DNA from: Caldifarciminota bacterium
GTDB taxonomy: Bacteria; Hydrothermota; Tepidihabitantia; Tepidihabitantales; Tepidihabitantaceae
DNA: 64,000 bases
NCBI GenBank assembly: GCA_026418295.1
Contig: JAOABP010000001.1
Span: 1-64,000 of the forward strand
Reading direction: 5' to 3'
Below the pieces are notes generated by a model. It searched no databases, was not told the origin of the DNA, and saw nothing but the letters and a program-made list of their open reading frames with translations. Of the stretch, positions 50,814 to 59,656 are shown piece by piece. Every line of letters begins with the position of its first letter. The first letter of the stretch is position 1. The translations under genes and the position numbers were made by a program.

Positions 50814-53800
50814 TTATAATTTGATAATTTTGAGGTGGGTGTGTGCCGGGGGAATAACCGCGTGATCCGGTTCAGAATTATAATTCATGCGAAGAAAATA
50901 GATGCCTGCAGGCACCGCGCGGTTATTGTCATCGGTGCCATCCCAGCCGACTGAATGCCAGCCTGCAGGAATGTTACCGGAAATCAGCGTACGCACTCTG
51001 CCGCCCGCGGTGTTGAAAATGGCAAGATCGATCCGGGTAGCACGGCTGAGGGTAAGGAAGATGGTTGTACGATTGCGGAAGGGGCAGGGAAAGAGGGTGA
51101 AAAGCCGGGTGCTTTCCGGAATGGTCGAGGGCGGAAAATCAGCAGATGCTACTGAGATGTCATCCAGAAAGAATCCGGCAGCAGATTGGGGGTCCGGATC
51201 CGAAACGAAGGCGAATTTCAGTTGCGCCGTTTCCCCCGGGGCAGAAGCAGAGAGTTCATATGAATAATTGAACCATCGGTTCCCCGGGTCCCAAGTTTGA
51301 GCTTCAGACTGATTCCCAGGGCGGAGCGCACCACCAGCACCAATAAAGTCCAGGGTTTCTTCCTGGCCAGCATGGCGGATGATGCAGTATAGTCCGTCGC
51401 TACCATAAAGAGGAAGCTCATAATAACAGCTGAATTTCAATCTTGGGCAGGGGGGGATTGGAAATTTGGGAGAAAGAAGTTCGCAGGTGCAATTGGGTGG
51501 GTAGGAGTCGGCCGGATAGCCGGCGTGAATTGAATAAGGGGGCGAGAGAGCTTGAGTGCGGGTCAGAAACCAGGAGCCGTTGGCACCAGCAGCAGTCCAG
51601 TTGCCCAAGCCGGAGTCAAAGCTGGCATAAATGCCTGCCGGTGGCAGATGGACTTTAAGGGTATCGCTGAAAATGAATCTGCCGGTGATCAGATTCAGAC
51701 CAATCCTTACAGGTCCGGATTCAGCGTTAAACCGGGCAGGTACCGAGGACCACAGAGTTTCACCTGGCAGGATACTGGGGAAGACGATACCCGGAGTGAG
51801 TAATGTCAACGGTTGAGTTAGGTCCGGATTGAACAGAGTGCCGGTTGGAACGGGCGCTGGTGCTGCGCCGGTGTTGACCACCCTGAAAAATGCTGAATAC
51901 GAGCCTAAAGTATCGGAACAAACATAGTAAGTGACAAATTTTAGGAACGGCTGGCGGAACTGAATGATAACCGGAAACTGCGAGAATCTGCCGTTGAGTT
52001 CAGTAATGGTCAGAGTGCAGAGCGCGTAGTCCCGGTTCTGAGCGTGGTTGGATGTACGAATAAGAAAGAGTCGCGCGCACACCGACGAGTCCGGAGGCAG
52101 AATTGATATATGACCGGCATCCTGTTCAACCGTGAGCAGGGGAGAGTCGGTAGTGAGCCGGCAGAGTACATTATATAGGGGCAGAGGGGAGTTGTTTTTC
52201 AGCCACAGCCGGATGGCGAAGGTTTCTCCGGCTGAGATACAGCCGTTACCGTCACCAGCGGAGTCGATAAAGGTGTAATTAAGGAGCACAATGCTGTGTT
52301 CGGAGGCGACAACGACTGAATCGTACAAAGGGCGGTGATTTTGAGCTGTGACGGTCAGCCGGGCGGTCCCCACCTGTGTGAATGCGGTTTGAATCGCAGC
52401 AGTTCCATCGGTTCCGGTAGTTCCAGTGTAAACTGAAGCGCTGCCTTGATAAATCGCAACGGTGGCATCGGGGACGGGGCCATTACGGTCAAGGACAATG
52501 AAAAGGGCAATGTCACTGCCAGTTCTAATTCTGAGCGGTTTGCTGACCATGAGTTGACTGAGGGTGTCAGTGTGTACCGGCATTGCCGGATCCCCGAGCA
52601 GGTTAAGTGCAAACTGATGCCAGCGGTAGACATTAGGGGAGTAGCTGTAGGGAATGAAATGGGTTTTTGTACGGGCAAAGACTTCCCCGAGCCGGGGAGC
52701 CGGGTCGGAAAACAGCTCCTGAAAGAAGCGAGAATCAAAACGATCAGAGTAGCCGAAGCCGGGGTTGCCGGGTGCACCCCAGCCATATGATGAGTTGCCG
52801 ATGAATGCTACCGCACCGCCGGCAGGGTTGAGAAGAAAATGCTCGGCAACGCAGTCAAAGTCAAAGGCAGTCGTCCAGCAGCCGATTGAATAAACGATGC
52901 CCGTTCGGGTGTTGTTAGTCAAATGGTCAATATCAGGGTTGCGCAGAACGCACTGACGACTGACAGCGATAGCGTTGATCCAGCCGTGACCGCAATGGTT
53001 GAAAATTCCGAATCCGGAGTTGAGCAGTGATGTTACGGTATCAGTGGTTACCGGCATCATTGACTCATACAGGGTCTGTATCTGAAAATCTGATGGAAAG
53101 TGCTCCCGGCGGATGCGTTCCTTGACGAGCATTTCATCGGTCCAGGGGTTTTCCCAGAGAATCGCACCGGCGAGTACGGCGCGCCGCTGATAATCATTCA
53201 GCAGGGTGCGTTCATAGGCGAGGATTTTGTTTACAAAGATACGGGCGGCTGCCGGTGTGCTGACCGGCGCCCTGCCGACATAGATTTCCGGAAAGAGATC
53301 GACCTCGTCATCCGGCTCTCCGAAGATACCATTATTGTTACCATCCCAATTGCCATCCAGTGCTGAGAAGTACAGATCGCAGGGCAGAGAGTCTTCGCGG
53401 GGATGAAGTCCGGCACCACTGACCAGAGCGATGGCTTTACGAAACGGCAGAATGTCTGTGTCGCCGCCCAGCAGTAAGTACTTCAGTCCGGAGTCACGGG
53501 CACACTGCTGAAGGTAGGCACGCAGTTTTTCGGCATCGTCCCGGCCCGGGTATCGGTTTTCTATCCATTCAATATGCCTAATTTGTGCCGGAGTGCCGGT
53601 CAGGGTCCGCCAATAGCACAGGTCCTGAAATACGGAGTCCAGATTTTCCCGAGTAACAATCAGATATTCAAAGCGGCAGCTGTCATGACCAGCAACAGGG
53701 AGGGATGGTTGTAACCCTTCTGATTCTCTCAGTTTAAAAGCAATTTGCAGCCGGCGCAGCCGGCGAATTTTGTGAGTTACCGGCTGATACTGAAGTGGAG

Positions 53801-54224
53801 TAATGACAAGGGAGGCAAGTTTCTGCCCGCAACGGTACCCATATCCGGTGACCATACAGAGTGTTTCCGGGTAGAACGAGGACAAACGGGTAATTTCCGG
53901 TTTGAGGTCCAGTGATGATGGCGGCGATGACAGTGAAAGGGGGACAGGCGGCTGGGTAGTTGCCAGCTGGTAGTTTCCGGGCAGGGTTTCGAATTCGGCC
54001 TTCAGAATCAGCAGTTGGTCAATCACGGTGCCCGATGGCAGGGGAATGATCCGGCTCATTTCCGGCAGCAGGGGGGTTCCCGGGGGTGAGTTGAACTCAC
54101 CATCATTGATGGTAAAAATGGTCGTACTGTGGCTGGAGATTGTCTGAAAGTCGTTGCAGTTAAATTCCAAGTTCAGGGTGCAGAGTGAGGGATACATCAA
54201 GATGATAATGGGTAAAATCAGCAT
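50814..54224 (-). CDS. C25 (gingipain-like) cysteine peptidase with sorting domain
   Basis: 1136 residues. N-terminal signal-like segment (MLILPIIILMYPSLCTL). Propeptide-like region (~30-180), then the C25 peptidase domain (~185-570): YLIVTRENLDSVFQDLCYWRTLTG, KYLLLGGDTDILPFR, and the putative catalytic His413 in NHCGHG and Cys449 in YSIGCWTTAFD. Ig-like and carbohydrate-binding-like domains follow, then a FlgD/Por-type tail (TLFPCPFRNRTTIFLTLSRATRIDLAIFNTAGGRVRTL...GIYFLRMNY). In Bacteroidetes such enzymes are exported by T9SS. It follows cca by 19 bases. Confidence 0.87.
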   Translation of the reverse strand: MLILPIIILMYPSLCTLNLEFNCNDFQTISSHSTTIFTINDGEFNSPPGTPLLPEMSRIIPLPSGTVIDQLLILKAEFETLPGNYQLATTQPPVPLSLSSPPSSLDLKPEITRLSSFYPETLCMVTGYGYRCGQKLASLVITPLQYQPVTHKIRRLRRLQIAFKLRESEGLQPSLPVAGHDSCRFEYLIVTRENLDSVFQDLCYWRTLTGTPAQIRHIEWIENRYPGRDDAEKLRAYLQQCARDSGLKYLLLGGDTDILPFRKAIALVSGAGLHPREDSLPCDLYFSALDGNWDGNNNGIFGEPDDEVDLFPEIYVGRAPVSTPAAARIFVNKILAYERTLLNDYQRRAVLAGAILWENPWTDEMLVKERIRREHFPSDFQIQTLYESMMPVTTDTVTSLLNSGFGIFNHCGHGWINAIAVSRQCVLRNPDIDHLTNNTRTGIVYSIGCWTTAFDFDCVAEHFLLNPAGGAVAFIGNSSYGWGAPGNPGFGYSDRFDSRFFQELFSDPAPRLGEVFARTKTHFIPYSYSPNVYRWHQFALNLLGDPAMPVHTDTLSQLMVSKPLRIRTGSDIALFIVLDRNGPVPDATVAIYQGSASVYTGTTGTDGTAAIQTAFTQVGTARLTVTAQNHRPLYDSVVVASEHSIVLLNYTFIDSAGDGNGCISAGETFAIRLWLKNNSPLPLYNVLCRLTTDSPLLTVEQDAGHISILPPDSSVCARLFLIRTSNHAQNRDYALCTLTITELNGRFSQFPVIIQFRQPFLKFVTYYVCSDTLGSYSAFFRVVNTGAAPAPVPTGTLFNPDLTQPLTLLTPGIVFPSILPGETLWSSVPARFNAESGPVRIGLNLITGRFIFSDTLKVHLPPAGIYASFDSGLGNWTAAGANGSWFLTRTQALSPPYSIHAGYPADSYPPNCTCELLSPKFPIPPCPRLKFSCYYELPLYGSDGLYCIIRHAGQEETLDFIGAGGALRPGNQSEAQTWDPGNRWFNYSYELSASAPGETAQLKFAFVSDPDPQSAAGFFLDDISVASADFPPSTIPESTRLFTLFPCPFRNRTTIFLTLSRATRIDLAIFNTAGGRVRTLISGNIPAGWHSVGWDGTDDNNRAVPAGIYFLRMNYNSEPDHAVIPPAHTHLKIIKL

Positions 54225-54243
54225 ATATCAGGTGAGAAGGGAA

Positions 54244-55620
54244 TCATTGCGGCCGGCTTTTTAAGTAGCTTTTAAGATATTCAATACCCTCTTCCTTGGT
54301 GGTGATTTTTCCTTCAATCTGCAGGTCTTCCAGTTCCTGAAGGATTACCTTGAATACCGGTCCCGGTTTCATTCCCAGAGCGATCAGATCGTGGCCGGTA
54401 ACAAGTCTCTTGATGCGGCGTCTGGCATTTTCCATTCGCTGCTGATTGAGCATCCGAGTGATGGTGTCTTCCAGATGGATAGTTCTGCCTGCAGTTGCCC
54501 AGCCGTCAGCGTAACAGAGAATCATCAGTCCCAGCGCTTCGGAACCCAAGTCCCGGAAAAAACGCCGGATTGCCCGATCCGAGAGTTCAGGTGCAGTGGC
54601 AAGGAGATGGAGACGCATATGTTCCCTCACCAGGGTCCGCAGGATGCGAACCTGCAGGCGTGAGAGGCGCAGGCGTTCATAACCAATTTTTACTGCCAGC
54701 CGGGCACCCAAGCTGTCGTGACCGTAAAAGTGGGTTTCTCCGGATTCGTTGATAAATCTTGTGTGTGGTTTGGCGATGTCGTGAAGCAGGCCGGCAAGTT
54801 TCAATAACGGGGCACGCGGGGGGTCCTGATTCAGGTAACTGTTCCATTCTGGCTGGAATCTGGAGAAGAAGCCGGGTGTGTTAAGCAGTTCCTCAATTTT
54901 AATAAAGGTCCGCAGGGTGTGTTCCCGCAGTTCCGGTTCTTCAAGTAAAGCTGACATTTCGGGCATTATCTCCACTAACCTCCCCAGCACAATCAGTCTT
55001 TTTATGCAGTCTGTGGCACCTGAATTGTTGAGGATTCTCATAAACTCCATGCCGATGCGTTCCGGTGCAGTGCGGGCGAGAGAGACGTTTGCCCCCTGGT
55101 GTTCGATCGCTGAATCAATTGTAAACCCCAGTTCCAGTGCCAGCCGGAATGCACGCAGCAGCCGGAGTGGGTCGCGAGCCAAGGTGTTGTCAGTTACCGG
55201 ACGGATAAGTTTTCTTTTTATGTCCTCCTGTCCACCGTACGGGTCAATAATGTATTCCCCTGCCGGCAGTTTCAGTGCCAAGGCATTGATGGTAAAGTCA
55301 CGGCGCATCAGGTCTGCTTCTATTGACGCTGTGCCCAGGCCGTTGAAATCGAATGTGATTTTTTTGCGGTAAACGACCCGTGCTTCATCATCTTCTTCGG
55401 AAAGAATTACCAGTTTGCCCCTGATTTTCTGGGCAAATTGACGAGCAAATTCAATTGCGGAGCCGGCGACCGCAAAATCAAAGTCCTGAGGGGGACGATA
55501 AAGCAGGATGTCCCTGAGCGCACCGCCCACAAGATAAAGCTGCCGGTCTGCCTGCAGTTCGATCAGCCGGTCATACGTTCGCCCCAGGCTTTGCAGCCGG
55601 GCGTGAATTTCAGATATCAT
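54244..55620 (-). CDS. cca: CCA tRNA nucleotidyltransferase / poly(A) polymerase family with HD domain
   Basis: 458 residues. Nucleotidyltransferase head LVGGALRDILLYRPPQDFDFAVAG with the DxD metal pair; RRDFTINALALKL; the arm LIRPVTDNTLARDPLRLLRAFRLALELGF; and an HD domain (LLHDIAKPHTRF...HFYGHDSLGA). It adds CCA to tRNA 3' ends, which is needed because both tRNAs here lack encoded CCA. The ATG at 55620 is placed 5-6 bases after a -10 box; the upstream MLFSN extension is not needed. Confidence 0.9.
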   Translation of the reverse strand: MISEIHARLQSLGRTYDRLIELQADRQLYLVGGALRDILLYRPPQDFDFAVAGSAIEFARQFAQKIRGKLVILSEEDDEARVVYRKKITFDFNGLGTASIEADLMRRDFTINALALKLPAGEYIIDPYGGQEDIKRKLIRPVTDNTLARDPLRLLRAFRLALELGFTIDSAIEHQGANVSLARTAPERIGMEFMRILNNSGATDCIKRLIVLGRLVEIMPEMSALLEEPELREHTLRTFIKIEELLNTPGFFSRFQPEWNSYLNQDPPRAPLLKLAGLLHDIAKPHTRFINESGETHFYGHDSLGARLAVKIGYERLRLSRLQVRILRTLVREHMRLHLLATAPELSDRAIRRFFRDLGSEALGLMILCYADGWATAGRTIHLEDTITRMLNQQRMENARRRIKRLVTGHDLIALGMKPGPVFKVILQELEDLQIEGKITTKEEGIEYLKSYLKSRPQ

Positions 55621-55625
55621 ATTTG

Positions 55626-55654
55626 AGAATAACAATGGGGGGAATAAGGGTCAA
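55626..55654 (-). promoter_or_regulatory. Promoter of cca
   Basis: Minus strand: TTGACC (55654-55649), 17 bases, TATTCT (55631-55626), then 5 bases to the ATG. Leaderless layout. Confidence 0.6.
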
Positions 55655-55694
55655 GGTTTATATATACTGCCTGTGATAAATAATGGGGTCGGGA

Positions 55695-58637
55695 TTAATG
55701 ACTGGAGCTGCGGGGTCCGATAATGGTTACGGTATTGGAGTTGTAATTGGCGATATACACTTTGCTGTCCCAGGAGTTGATGCAGATGGCGATCGGATTA
55801 CTGCCAACAGTGATTGTCTTCTGAACAGCATTAGTGGCTCCATCAATCAGTGAGACACTGGCACCATCGTAATTGACGGCAAACAGTTTGTCAACCCAGC
55901 CTGCCCACCCGAGAGTGCGGGGGTGAATACCGACTGAGATGTCAGTCATGAGTGAATAGTTGCTAACATTGATGACCGAGACATTATTGCTACCGGAGTT
56001 GGCACAGTAAAGCCGGTTATCAGTGGCATTGAAAGCAAGGGCGTAGGGTTCACTGCCGACATCCAGAGTGGTAATGACTGACTGATTTTCGCCGTTGATA
56101 ATGGTTACCTTTCCGAAATAGCGATTGGCAACTGCTACATTGTTTCTACTGTCGACCACCAGTGCGCAAGGCTGGTAATCCACCGGTACCGTCCCGAGTA
56201 CACTGTTAGTAGTGCCGTCAATTACTGTTACATTATTACGGGCAAAATTGGCGCAGTAAATTTTGTTGTACGCCGGGTTGTAAACCAGTGCGATCGGATT
56301 TGAATCCACCGGTACTGTGGTGATAACTTCGCTGGTATTACCGTCAATTACAGTTACAGTTGCCGAGCGGTAGTTGCTGACATAGAGCCGGTTATCGTGC
56401 GGGTTGAAGCACATTGCCTGCGGATAGCTGCCGACACTGACCGTAGTCTGAACCTGATTGCTGGCACCGTCAATTACCGTCACAGTACCGCTGATCTGAT
56501 TGGCAACATAAACCCGGCCGTTTAATGTGTTAAGACACAGGGTGTAAGGGAATCCGCCGACCCGGATCGTGGTCTGAATCTGATTTGTGCTGCCATCGAT
56601 GACGGTTACACTGGAATCGTTGTAATTGGCAACAAATACCTTGTTGTGCAGGCTGTCCCAGAGCAGTGCTCGGGGTTTTGCACCAACGGTAATTGTCGTA
56701 AGGACTGTATCCGGTGTTCCTCCTGCACCTGTGACCGTGAATATACCGCTCCGACCCTCGGTCATATGGTTTCCACACCAGGCACGGACTGCAATCTGGG
56801 CATTTGCAGTGGGTGGACTGGGAACGGTCCAGGTGTAGCTGCCTGCCTGAGTTGTTACTCCCTGGCGGTTCCAGCTTGTCCCACCATCGGTGGAGTAATA
56901 AATTACAGTCGACTCCATACCGGCAAAGGTGCCGCCGGTCCAGGTAATTTCGTGCGTTGTGCCTACGATCCAGCGTGCGCCGGCGGCTGGGGAGGTAACA
57001 GTGATCGGTGATGGCGGCAGGGAGTCGTAGATAACATAACGGGCGCTGATTGCAACGGTAGATTCGCCGGCAACATGGGCACGGACCGCTACCCGGGCGA
57101 GATCGGTAGCAGGGCCGGGGACATTCCAAGTGTAACTGCCAGGAGTGGTTGCCCGGCCATGTCTCGTCCAGGTACCGCCATCGTTGGTGGAGTAGAATAC
57201 CACAACCGAATCCGGGGTTGACGGTCCACCAGTCCAGAGAATGGACTGGGTTGAACCTTCACGCCAGCGGGTGGCGGAATTTGGCTGAGTGATGGTAATC
57301 GGCGGCAGCCCTTCAACAATCTTGAAAGTAGCGCTGTAGCCGGTAGTGGATGAGTCAAGGCAGAATGCCCGTACCCGGATTTTTGCCTGCTGAGTGGCAG
57401 GTTGTGGTACAGTCCAGCGGTAGCTGCCGGGTCGGGTAGTAGCACCGATCCGCTGCCAGGTTGTTCCATTATTGGTGGAATAGGAAAGGACCGTTGAGTC
57501 CATGCCTAAAAGAGTGCCGCCAGTCCAGATGATGTCATAACTGTTGCCGATGCGCCATTCCGCAGTCGAATCAGGAGAGGTTACGGTAATGGGCGAGGGT
57601 TTGTTCCGGTCGTATACTTCATAGCGGGGTGAATTGCCAAGGGAGGTGTCACCAGAGATAAACATCCGCACTTGAACGCGGGCGTTAGTGCTGGGCGGAC
57701 TGGGTACAGTCCAGGTATAGCTGCCGGCCTGGGTTGCCCGACCATGTCGCAACCAGGTTGTGCCGCCATTGGTGGAGTAGTAGATAATCGTGGAGTCAGC
57801 ACCTGATATGTTTAAATTATTCAGCCGGTGTGCAGTTTTTCCCGATCCCTTGCTGTCCAAAACCGTCGGTCCGCCTGTCCAGCGGATAGTCTGCTGGGAG
57901 GTAACACGCCAACGGGTGGTATCATTAGGCTGAATTACAACAATTGGCGGGAAGGTGCGGAATTGCCAGATCGGACCGCTGACAGTGGCGCCGCGCTGGT
58001 CGCGGGCGACAATTCGCCAGTAATAGGTGGAATCATATTTCAGCCGGGGTGTGGTGTAACTGGTCTGATTGTGATTCTGTACCAGCAGCGGTGGCGGAGT
58101 AGTTGTTCCCAAATAAATGTCATAAAATACCGTATCACCAGGATCCGGGTCGCCGCCGGACCAGGATAATGTGAGACGGACGAACTGCCCGATTGCACCG
58201 GAATCAGGTGTCGGACTTGAGGGAATAAACGGGAAGTTGTTTGCTTTTGCGGTTGAGAAGCGCCAGACCGGACTGGAAGCGGTTTCTCCGAACCGGTCGC
58301 GGGCGACAACACGCCAGTAATAGGTCGCCAGGACATTGAGGTTCAGGGGATGGTAGAAGGTGTCGCTGATACCGGAATCGAAAAGTGGGGGTGGCGGGCT
58401 GATACCCAGATAAAGCAGATATTTCAGGGTGTCCAGGCTGTCCGGATCAGTACAGGTCCAGCGCAGAACCACATTGGTATCAATATCCCGGGCAGCACTG
58501 TCGGGAAACAGCAGTTGAGGCGGAGAGGGGGGGCGGTTGGCAGCTGGGTCATAGGGATTAGTCCACTTTCGGCAGACGAGCAAGGAGAAGGCTAAAAGCA
58601 GGCTGAATTTTAAGAACCAAAAGTATTTTTTTACCAT
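55695..58637 (-). CDS. Surface lipoprotein with Ig-like and YVTN propeller repeats
   Basis: 980 residues, lipobox SLLVC (Cys22) followed by RKWTNPYDPAANRPPSPP. Two fibronectin-like domains (~35-225, YYWRVVARDRFGET / YYWRIVARDQRGAT) are followed by four or five Kre9-like Ser/Thr-rich repeats (~230-640, pattern ITVTSP...W..GT.H.I.WTGG...M.STV..YSTNGGTTW...G....GSYTWTVPSP) and seven ~42-residue YVTN propeller repeats (VFVANYNDSSVTVIDGSTNQIQTTI..G). Probably outer-membrane-anchored and surface-exposed. Start ATG 58637 overlaps the PEGA stop. Confidence 0.85.
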   Translation of the reverse strand: MVKKYFWFLKFSLLLAFSLLVCRKWTNPYDPAANRPPSPPQLLFPDSAARDIDTNVVLRWTCTDPDSLDTLKYLLYLGISPPPPLFDSGISDTFYHPLNLNVLATYYWRVVARDRFGETASSPVWRFSTAKANNFPFIPSSPTPDSGAIGQFVRLTLSWSGGDPDPGDTVFYDIYLGTTTPPPLLVQNHNQTSYTTPRLKYDSTYYWRIVARDQRGATVSGPIWQFRTFPPIVVIQPNDTTRWRVTSQQTIRWTGGPTVLDSKGSGKTAHRLNNLNISGADSTIIYYSTNGGTTWLRHGRATQAGSYTWTVPSPPSTNARVQVRMFISGDTSLGNSPRYEVYDRNKPSPITVTSPDSTAEWRIGNSYDIIWTGGTLLGMDSTVLSYSTNNGTTWQRIGATTRPGSYRWTVPQPATQQAKIRVRAFCLDSSTTGYSATFKIVEGLPPITITQPNSATRWREGSTQSILWTGGPSTPDSVVVFYSTNDGGTWTRHGRATTPGSYTWNVPGPATDLARVAVRAHVAGESTVAISARYVIYDSLPPSPITVTSPAAGARWIVGTTHEITWTGGTFAGMESTVIYYSTDGGTSWNRQGVTTQAGSYTWTVPSPPTANAQIAVRAWCGNHMTEGRSGIFTVTGAGGTPDTVLTTITVGAKPRALLWDSLHNKVFVANYNDSSVTVIDGSTNQIQTTIRVGGFPYTLCLNTLNGRVYVANQISGTVTVIDGASNQVQTTVSVGSYPQAMCFNPHDNRLYVSNYRSATVTVIDGNTSEVITTVPVDSNPIALVYNPAYNKIYCANFARNNVTVIDGTTNSVLGTVPVDYQPCALVVDSRNNVAVANRYFGKVTIINGENQSVITTLDVGSEPYALAFNATDNRLYCANSGSNNVSVINVSNYSLMTDISVGIHPRTLGWAGWVDKLFAVNYDGASVSLIDGATNAVQKTITVGSNPIAICINSWDSKVYIANYNSNTVTIIGPRSSSH

Positions 58638-59650
58638 CGGATTATAAAGTAAAGTCCGATACACCCAGCACCGGCACCAAACCCGATGTTACGGAGCATA
58701 TCCCAGCGTTCGGTTTCCTGACGGAGCCGGATCGCCTCCTGTGTACTTGTTGCCTGCTGATAAGCGGCGTAGCTTTTTTCGCCCATCAGCGCTGATAGGG
58801 CACCGCCGGCACTAAGCACAATCCCGGTTAAAAGTATGGGCAGCTGGCGTTGAGGGAGGCGGGAAAGAGTCTGATTGACCGCTGTTGTTTCACCATAGCC
58901 GATGTTGACATACCCGAGCCAGTCTTCATAGCCGGGTTTGGAGAGAGTGAGTGCATACCGGTCCGGTGCGAGTGCGGTTACAAGCGGTGCAGTGCCCAGT
59001 TTTCTGCCATTGGCAATAACATCAGCTCCTGACGGTCGGGTGGTGACGCTGAGAAATCCCCGGCTGGTGCCAAGTTTGATCAGAATGCCAATGGGTCCGG
59101 ACTCCCGGACTTCCACCAGTTTTGTCGCTTCCTGATAGCCGGTGAGCCGGGCAGAGATGGAGTGGGAGCCAAAGGGGACGCGGGAAATGGTCAAGCCGGT
59201 TTCGGTAGTTTTTCCTTTGTAAACACCGTCGAGGTAAATGTCGGCACCTGTTGGATCCGAGGTGACTACGAGCGTTGCCAGCCGGGCGGTAATATTGAAA
59301 CTGGAATAATAAGTCTGGTAACCGGCAAGCCGCACTTCCATTTCATGCCTGCCGGGCGCGAGTTCAGTTATGGTGAGTGGTGTTTTTCCTCGTTCAATAT
59401 CGTCGATCCGGACCGTGGCGCCAGATGGTTCGGAGGTGATGATTACAGAGTTGCCTTCAACCGAAGCAGTAACCCGGAGCCGGGGAAGGGACGGACGGCT
59501 TTCCGGTTCGGGTAGACGGGCACCGCATTTTTTACAGAAACGGGCATCATCCCGGTTGGCGGTCCCGCAGTTCGGGCAGATCTTCTCTGCCCACGCGACA
59601 GTAATCACCAGCAGGATGCAGAGCAGTACTTTCACTACTTTTCTGTCCAT
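58631..59650 (-). CDS. Exported zinc-ribbon and PEGA-domain protein
   Basis: 339 residues. Signal peptide MDRKVVKVLLCILLVITVAWA, then a zinc ribbon CPNCGTANRDDARFCKKCGARLPE, three PEGA repeats (~65-270, each with SEPSGA-type turn and PG...V.L.GY), a membrane helix near 280 and a short tail. PEGA domains are surface-binding modules often beside kinases. Operon with the upstream kinase-like gene (6-base gap) and the lipoprotein downstream. Overlaps that gene by 7 bases. Confidence 0.83.
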   Translation of the reverse strand: MDRKVVKVLLCILLVITVAWAEKICPNCGTANRDDARFCKKCGARLPEPESRPSLPRLRVTASVEGNSVIITSEPSGATVRIDDIERGKTPLTITELAPGRHEMEVRLAGYQTYYSSFNITARLATLVVTSDPTGADIYLDGVYKGKTTETGLTISRVPFGSHSISARLTGYQEATKLVEVRESGPIGILIKLGTSRGFLSVTTRPSGADVIANGRKLGTAPLVTALAPDRYALTLSKPGYEDWLGYVNIGYGETTAVNQTLSRLPQRQLPILLTGIVLSAGGALSALMGEKSYAAYQQATSTQEAIRLRQETERWDMLRNIGFGAGAGCIGLYFIIRW

Positions 59651-59656
59651 GATCTC

